A stretch of DNA of 8,376 bases, taken from positions 1-8,376 of the forward strand of contig JANQEF010000253.1 in NCBI GenBank assembly GCA_028278465.1, in the 5' to 3' direction. This stretch comes from Dehalococcoidia bacterium. Its GTDB lineage: Bacteria; Chloroflexota; Dehalococcoidia; Lucifugimonadales; Lucifugimonadaceae. The translations under genes were made by a program, and so were the position numbers. Of the stretch, positions 5,088 to 8,376 are shown in pieces. A model generated the notes under the pieces. That model worked only from the letters and a program-made list of their open reading frames with translations, was not told where the DNA came from and did no database searches. The first letter of the stretch is position 1; each line of letters opens with the position of its first letter.

Positions 5088-6911
5088 ATGCAACTGCTAA
5101 ACGAAGTTCGAAACACCGCCTCGCGTCGGCGAGGCAGACTGCCGGCACTGCTGGCCATGGGCGCGCTTTTCCTGTTCGTCCTCTCGGCCTGCCAGGTGGC
5201 GGTGGCGGAAGACGGCTCGATCAACATCAAGCCCGACCCCGCAAACGCAGATACGACCGGAAACAACAGCCAGGCCGGCGTCAGCAACACGCTCGCCGGT
5301 TTCGTGGCCCAGACCGGCGAGGTCGCCCCCACAACCGTCTCGCCCATCGACCCGGACCAGGTCTACGAGTGGAACGGCCTCATCAAGTGGGTCGACCTCG
5401 AAGGCGGCCACTTCGTCATCGACCGTGGCTGCGACAACTGGGCGGTGATCCCCGCCGACGACGAGGTCTACGCAAAGCTCAAGGAGCTGCACGGCGAGAA
5501 AGGCACCGTCTGGGGCACTGTCAACTTTGACAAGAACATCTATGGCCGCAGGGCGATCGACGCCACGGCTGCGTTTGCGCCCGGCGATATCCGGCCGCTG
5601 ATTGCGCTGCCGCAAATTCCGTGCGACGACCGCCCGGTCCCCGGCCCGCACATCGCTGTCAACCACAGCGAGATCACACTGCACGGTGACCTCGTCTGGC
5701 GCGGCGGCAGGCTGTGGCTCGTGACACCGCGCGGCAACGTGCGACTGGAGCTGCCTCAGCTTGCGCTGGACATGTTCCCTGAGCTGTCCGACGCCGCGAC
5801 GGCCGGAGATTCTACGCTGTCGATCTCGCTCGGCGAGTACGGCGTGGTCGGCATGTGGGACCTGGCGAGCACTGGCCTCGTCATCAAGGTCCGTGAGATC
5901 AAGGAGTGGCCGCACCGCACCTTCGTCCGCGACCACTGCGGCGGCGGCTTCCATCACTTCGTTGTTGGCGACGAGCAGCTGGCCGCGCACGGCACGCTGG
6001 TCGTCACTGACGGCCAGTGGCTGCTCCGCACCAAGTCCGGCGTGATCTTCGTGCACCGCAACACCACTGGCGGCGTCTTGATCGACCCGGCGACGGGCGA
6101 TGTTACCGATGTCCGGCCCGACATCCTACGCACGCACGATGTCGTGGTGATCGGCGACTGGAAGACGGACGGCACAGAGCTGCACATGGAGGGCGACAGG
6201 TTCGTCCGTGTGAAGACGAAGTGCGAGCCGCCTCAGCCGCCTCGCCCGCCGATTCTACCCGGTGAGATCGCTGCACTTGGCACGCTGGTGTTTGAGAACG
6301 GCCGCCCGTTCCTGAACACGCCTTCAGGCCGCATCGTCCTGCTGACCCGCAACGACGTTCCCGGCTCCGAGCCGCAGCCCGTCGACCCGTCTTTCTTCGA
6401 GGACGTTGCTCCCGAGGTTATGGACGCGGCCGGCACGGCGGAGATCGACCCGAACCGGCCGGATGTTGTCCGCCCGGTCCGCCACATCCTGGTTGTCGGC
6501 AAGTGGTTGCTGTACAGGGACCACCTGGCCATCGTGGTGCGCTACGCGCTGCCCTGGCCTTACCCGTACCCTCAGCCGATCGACCCGGTCCCGATGCCTG
6601 AGCCGCAGCCGGTGCCGCCGATCTTCGACTACTCGCAGCCTCTGCCTCAGCCCGTCCCGCCTGTGCTGGGCGGGCCGGTGAAGCCGCTGCCTCCGGTCGT
6701 TGACGTGCCGGACGTGATCCAGCCCGACTTCGATGGATTCGAGAAGATCGATGACATCGCTGACGACGGTGTGATCATCATCAGGCCGGTCGACGGCGAT
6801 AAAAAGGATGTCGTGATCGAGGTGAAGCCTGCCGACAGCGATAGGCCAACGACGACGATCACCGCAAGCGGGATTCCAGTGAACTCCTTCAACACGGACG
6901 CGGTCAACTAA
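5088..6911 (+). CDS. Predicted lipoprotein with four tandem ~100-residue repeats
   Basis: A 607-residue secreted lipoprotein of unknown function. The N-terminus has an Arg-rich n-region (residues 13-17), a hydrophobic core (20-33) and the lipobox LSAC, giving lipidated Cys35; a polar linker follows to about 90. Four related beta-rich modules begin near residues 96 (NGLIKWVD), 199 (HGDLVWRG), 301 (HGTLVVTDG) and 397 (LGTLVFENG). Each starts G-x-L-(V/I), and modules 2-4 then share a TPxG/TKSG turn and a closing strand of the type VVGxW (251-257, 352-358, 467-473). Module 1 is the most divergent. A Cys sits near the boundary after modules 1-3 (179, 284, 379). Residues 487-537 are Pro-rich (PYPYPQP, PEPQPVPP), like a cell-envelope spacer, and the last 70 residues are acidic and beta-prone. 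ATG 5088 is chosen for GGGAG seven bases upstream and because the signal peptide starts there. The frame stays open upstream to 4431, but that part runs through intergenic repeats. No domain name is recognised; an OB-fold-like or DUF5666-like module is a guess. Confidence 0.85.
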   Translation: MQLLNEVRNTASRRRGRLPALLAMGALFLFVLSACQVAVAEDGSINIKPDPANADTTGNNSQAGVSNTLAGFVAQTGEVAPTTVSPIDPDQVYEWNGLIKWVDLEGGHFVIDRGCDNWAVIPADDEVYAKLKELHGEKGTVWGTVNFDKNIYGRRAIDATAAFAPGDIRPLIALPQIPCDDRPVPGPHIAVNHSEITLHGDLVWRGGRLWLVTPRGNVRLELPQLALDMFPELSDAATAGDSTLSISLGEYGVVGMWDLASTGLVIKVREIKEWPHRTFVRDHCGGGFHHFVVGDEQLAAHGTLVVTDGQWLLRTKSGVIFVHRNTTGGVLIDPATGDVTDVRPDILRTHDVVVIGDWKTDGTELHMEGDRFVRVKTKCEPPQPPRPPILPGEIAALGTLVFENGRPFLNTPSGRIVLLTRNDVPGSEPQPVDPSFFEDVAPEVMDAAGTAEIDPNRPDVVRPVRHILVVGKWLLYRDHLAIVVRYALPWPYPYPQPIDPVPMPEPQPVPPIFDYSQPLPQPVPPVLGGPVKPLPPVVDVPDVIQPDFDGFEKIDDIADDGVIIIRPVDGDKKDVVIEVKPADSDRPTTTITASGIPVNSFNTDAVN

Positions 6912-6940
6912 CCCAACCACATAGCTGACCGTGTCATGAG

Positions 6941-6977
6941 CCGGCCCCGCATCTCATCCCCGCGGGGCCGGTTCTTT
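6941..6977 (+). terminator. Intrinsic terminator after the lipoprotein gene
   Basis: CCGGCCCCGC (6941-6950) pairs perfectly with GCGGGGCCGG (6962-6971) around an 11-base loop, followed directly by TTCTTT. It starts 29 bases after the TAA stop at 6909-6911. The minus-strand side lacks a T-tract, so it acts on the plus strand. It separates the lipoprotein gene from the FAD oxidoreductase gene, which therefore needs its own promoter. Confidence 0.9.
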
Positions 6978-7115
6978 CGTGGGAGGTTTCGAGATGGCTG
7001 AGACAGGATGCGCGGCCTGGTGGGCTCTCCTATCACGCCGGATGGCGCGACAGTCAGGACGACCCGGCTTCTCTGGCAGAATGTTCGCTCCAACCCCGAA
7101 AACAAGGCTTCGCCT

Positions 7116-8376
7116 TTGCCAACAGACATCTCGTATTCGAAATCGCTGCCCGTTGTTGCCGAGCCCGATGTGCTTGTGTGCGGCACAGGCGTCGCGGGCA
7201 TCGGCGCTGCGGTTGCGGCGGCGCGGCAGGGCGCTAGCGTGCTGGCGGTCGACCGCGCCGGGTTCGCCGGCGGCTTCTTCACCAACATCATCGGCTCGGC
7301 CTTCGACGGCTTCGTCTACGAGGAGACCGGGCGGCCGGTGGTCGGCGGGCTGGTGTTCGAGATGCTGGAGCGCATGGGCGTGATCGAGCCGGGCACGGGA
7401 CCGGGCCTTCGCTTCAATGTCAACGGCGACTTCACAGAAGTCGAGAAGTACCCGGACCGGCTGATTCCGCGCACGGACCCTGAGCGCTTCAAGCTGGCGT
7501 CCGACCGCATCCTCACCGAATCCGGCGTCAGGCTCCTGTACCACTCGCAGGTGTCGGACGTGATCACGCGGGGCGACCGTATCGAGTCGGTGATCGTCTC
7601 GAACAAGGCTGGGCTGGTGGCGGCGCGGCCGAAGGTGGTGATCGACTGCACAGGCGACGGCGATGTGGCGGCGTGGGCTGGATGTGCTCACGAGAAGGCC
7701 GAAGGGTTGCAGCCGATGTCGATCCACTTCCGCGTCTCTAACGTCGAACTGACCTTCGAGCTGCGCAAGAAGTGTTCAGACGTGCTGACGAAGGCGCGGG
7801 CGGCGGGCAAGATCCGGCCTTACGGCGGGCCGTGGCCGGCAACGTTCTCGGGCACCGACATCTACTTCAACGCGGTGCGCACGCCTGGCGATTCGACCGA
7901 TCCCGACGACTGGACGCGGGCGGAGGTCGATGGTCGCGAGGACGCGTGGCGCATGTTCGAGCTGTGGAAGGCGGAGCTGCCTGAGTTCGAGCGCGCGCAC
8001 TTCTTCACGAGCGGCCCGACGGCGGGGTCACGAGAGTCTCGGCGCATCACCGGCGACTACACGCTGACAGCAGACGATGTGCGCACGGCGCGGCGACAGG
8101 ACGACGTGATCGTGCTCGGCGCGTGGCGCATCGACAGGCACCCGCAGGAGTCATCGGGCTACCACGACCAGCCGCTGGTGCCACCGTACGACATCGCATA
8201 CCGCACGCTGCTGCCACAGGGCGTCGAGAACCTGCTGGTGGCCGGGCGCTGCCACTCGGCGACGTCGGAGGCGCTGGCGTCGAGCCGGGTGACAGCGAAC
8301 TCGATGGGCATGGGGCAGGCGGTGGGAACTGCAGCGGCGATGATTGTGCGGTTGGGGCTGGAATCGGTGCGCGGAG
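7116..8376 (+). CDS. FAD-dependent oxidoreductase (FAD_oxidored, PF12831-like), cut by window edge
   Basis: Flavoenzyme of the FAD_oxidored group; 420 residues are visible and the frame is still open at the window end. The dinucleotide-binding motif lies near the N-terminus: strand PDVLVCGTGVAG (17-28), then a helix and the acidic end of strand 2 (VLAVDR, 42-47). Family signatures further on are DCTGDGDVAAWAG (177-189), RESRRITGDYTLTADDV (306-322), and near the end LLVAGRCHSATSEALASSR (373-391) followed by GMGQAVGTAAAM (398-409), the C-terminal flavin-contact region. So little more than a short tail is missing. The substrate is unknown; the group contains many uncharacterised dehydrogenases. 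I chose TTG 7116, with AAGG eight bases upstream, because it leaves a normal short lead before the FAD motif. An in-frame ATG at 7008 would add 36 residues but has no properly spaced ribosome-binding site. The gene stands alone after a terminator. Confidence 0.92.
   Translation, partial: MPTDISYSKSLPVVAEPDVLVCGTGVAGIGAAVAAARQGASVLAVDRAGFAGGFFTNIIGSAFDGFVYEETGRPVVGGLVFEMLERMGVIEPGTGPGLRFNVNGDFTEVEKYPDRLIPRTDPERFKLASDRILTESGVRLLYHSQVSDVITRGDRIESVIVSNKAGLVAARPKVVIDCTGDGDVAAWAGCAHEKAEGLQPMSIHFRVSNVELTFELRKKCSDVLTKARAAGKIRPYGGPWPATFSGTDIYFNAVRTPGDSTDPDDWTRAEVDGREDAWRMFELWKAELPEFERAHFFTSGPTAGSRESRRITGDYTLTADDVRTARRQDDVIVLGAWRIDRHPQESSGYHDQPLVPPYDIAYRTLLPQGVENLLVAGRCHSATSEALASSRVTANSMGMGQAVGTAAAMIVRLGLESVRG

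Noticed and set aside
6994..7383. ORF of 129 residues after a good Shine-Dalgarno
   Set aside because: Most of it overlaps the oxidoreductase in another frame, with Arg/Ser/Ala-rich shadow composition; kept only as a start-site question.
1..8376. tRNA, rRNA, CRISPR array, transposase or toxin-antitoxin genes
   Set aside because: None were seen on either strand: no cloverleaf ends, regularly spaced direct repeats or matching protein motifs.

Overview
The window is GC-rich bacterial DNA, dense with genes on both strands. It holds six protein-coding genes (two cut by the window edges), two clear hairpin terminators, a repeat-filled intergenic region and one candidate structured RNA. No tRNA, rRNA, CRISPR array, transposase or phage gene was seen. 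The gene mix suggests an environmental bacterium, possibly of the Chloroflexota (Dehalococcoidia/SAR202-like). It includes an arylsulfotransferase-like propeller, a PF12831-type FAD oxidoreductase, tandem universal stress proteins, a CBS protein with an EF-Tu-like barrel, and intergenic copies of a TCCTGAGCGnnnnCGAAGGA-like repeat. That placement is an inference from family recollection and was not tested.

Layout. The first 829 bases are the N-terminal part of an aldehyde dehydrogenase on the minus strand, running off the left edge. Reading away from it on the plus strand, about 1001-1376 looks like an independent transcript. It has a 5' hairpin, a textbook Shine-Dalgarno, a 25-codon TTG-started ORF, several strong hairpins and a terminator whose stem works in both directions. 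Next come three minus-strand genes, transcribed in the order CBS-domain protein (3745-4413), tandem universal stress protein (2772-3722) and arylsulfotransferase-like protein (1473-2654), which run into the same terminator. The first two are 22 bp apart and very probably form an operon. The third follows a 117-bp gap that contains a hairpin.

Bases 4414-5087 separate this group from the divergent plus-strand genes and carry several short palindromic repeats. A large lipoprotein (5088-6911) follows. It is built from four roughly 100-residue repeats plus a proline-rich segment, and it ends at a perfect-stem intrinsic terminator (6941-6977). The last gene, an FAD-dependent oxidoreductase (from 7116), runs off the right edge.

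How the genes work together. The CBS and universal stress genes fit an adenine-nucleotide or energy-status sensing pair. The arylsulfotransferase-like, aldehyde dehydrogenase and FAD oxidoreductase genes are consistent with turnover of organic compounds, but nothing here ties them into a single pathway. The items most worth a second look are the 1001-1376 candidate RNA with its mini-ORF, the four-module lipoprotein, and the CBS/EF-Tu-like barrel fusion.
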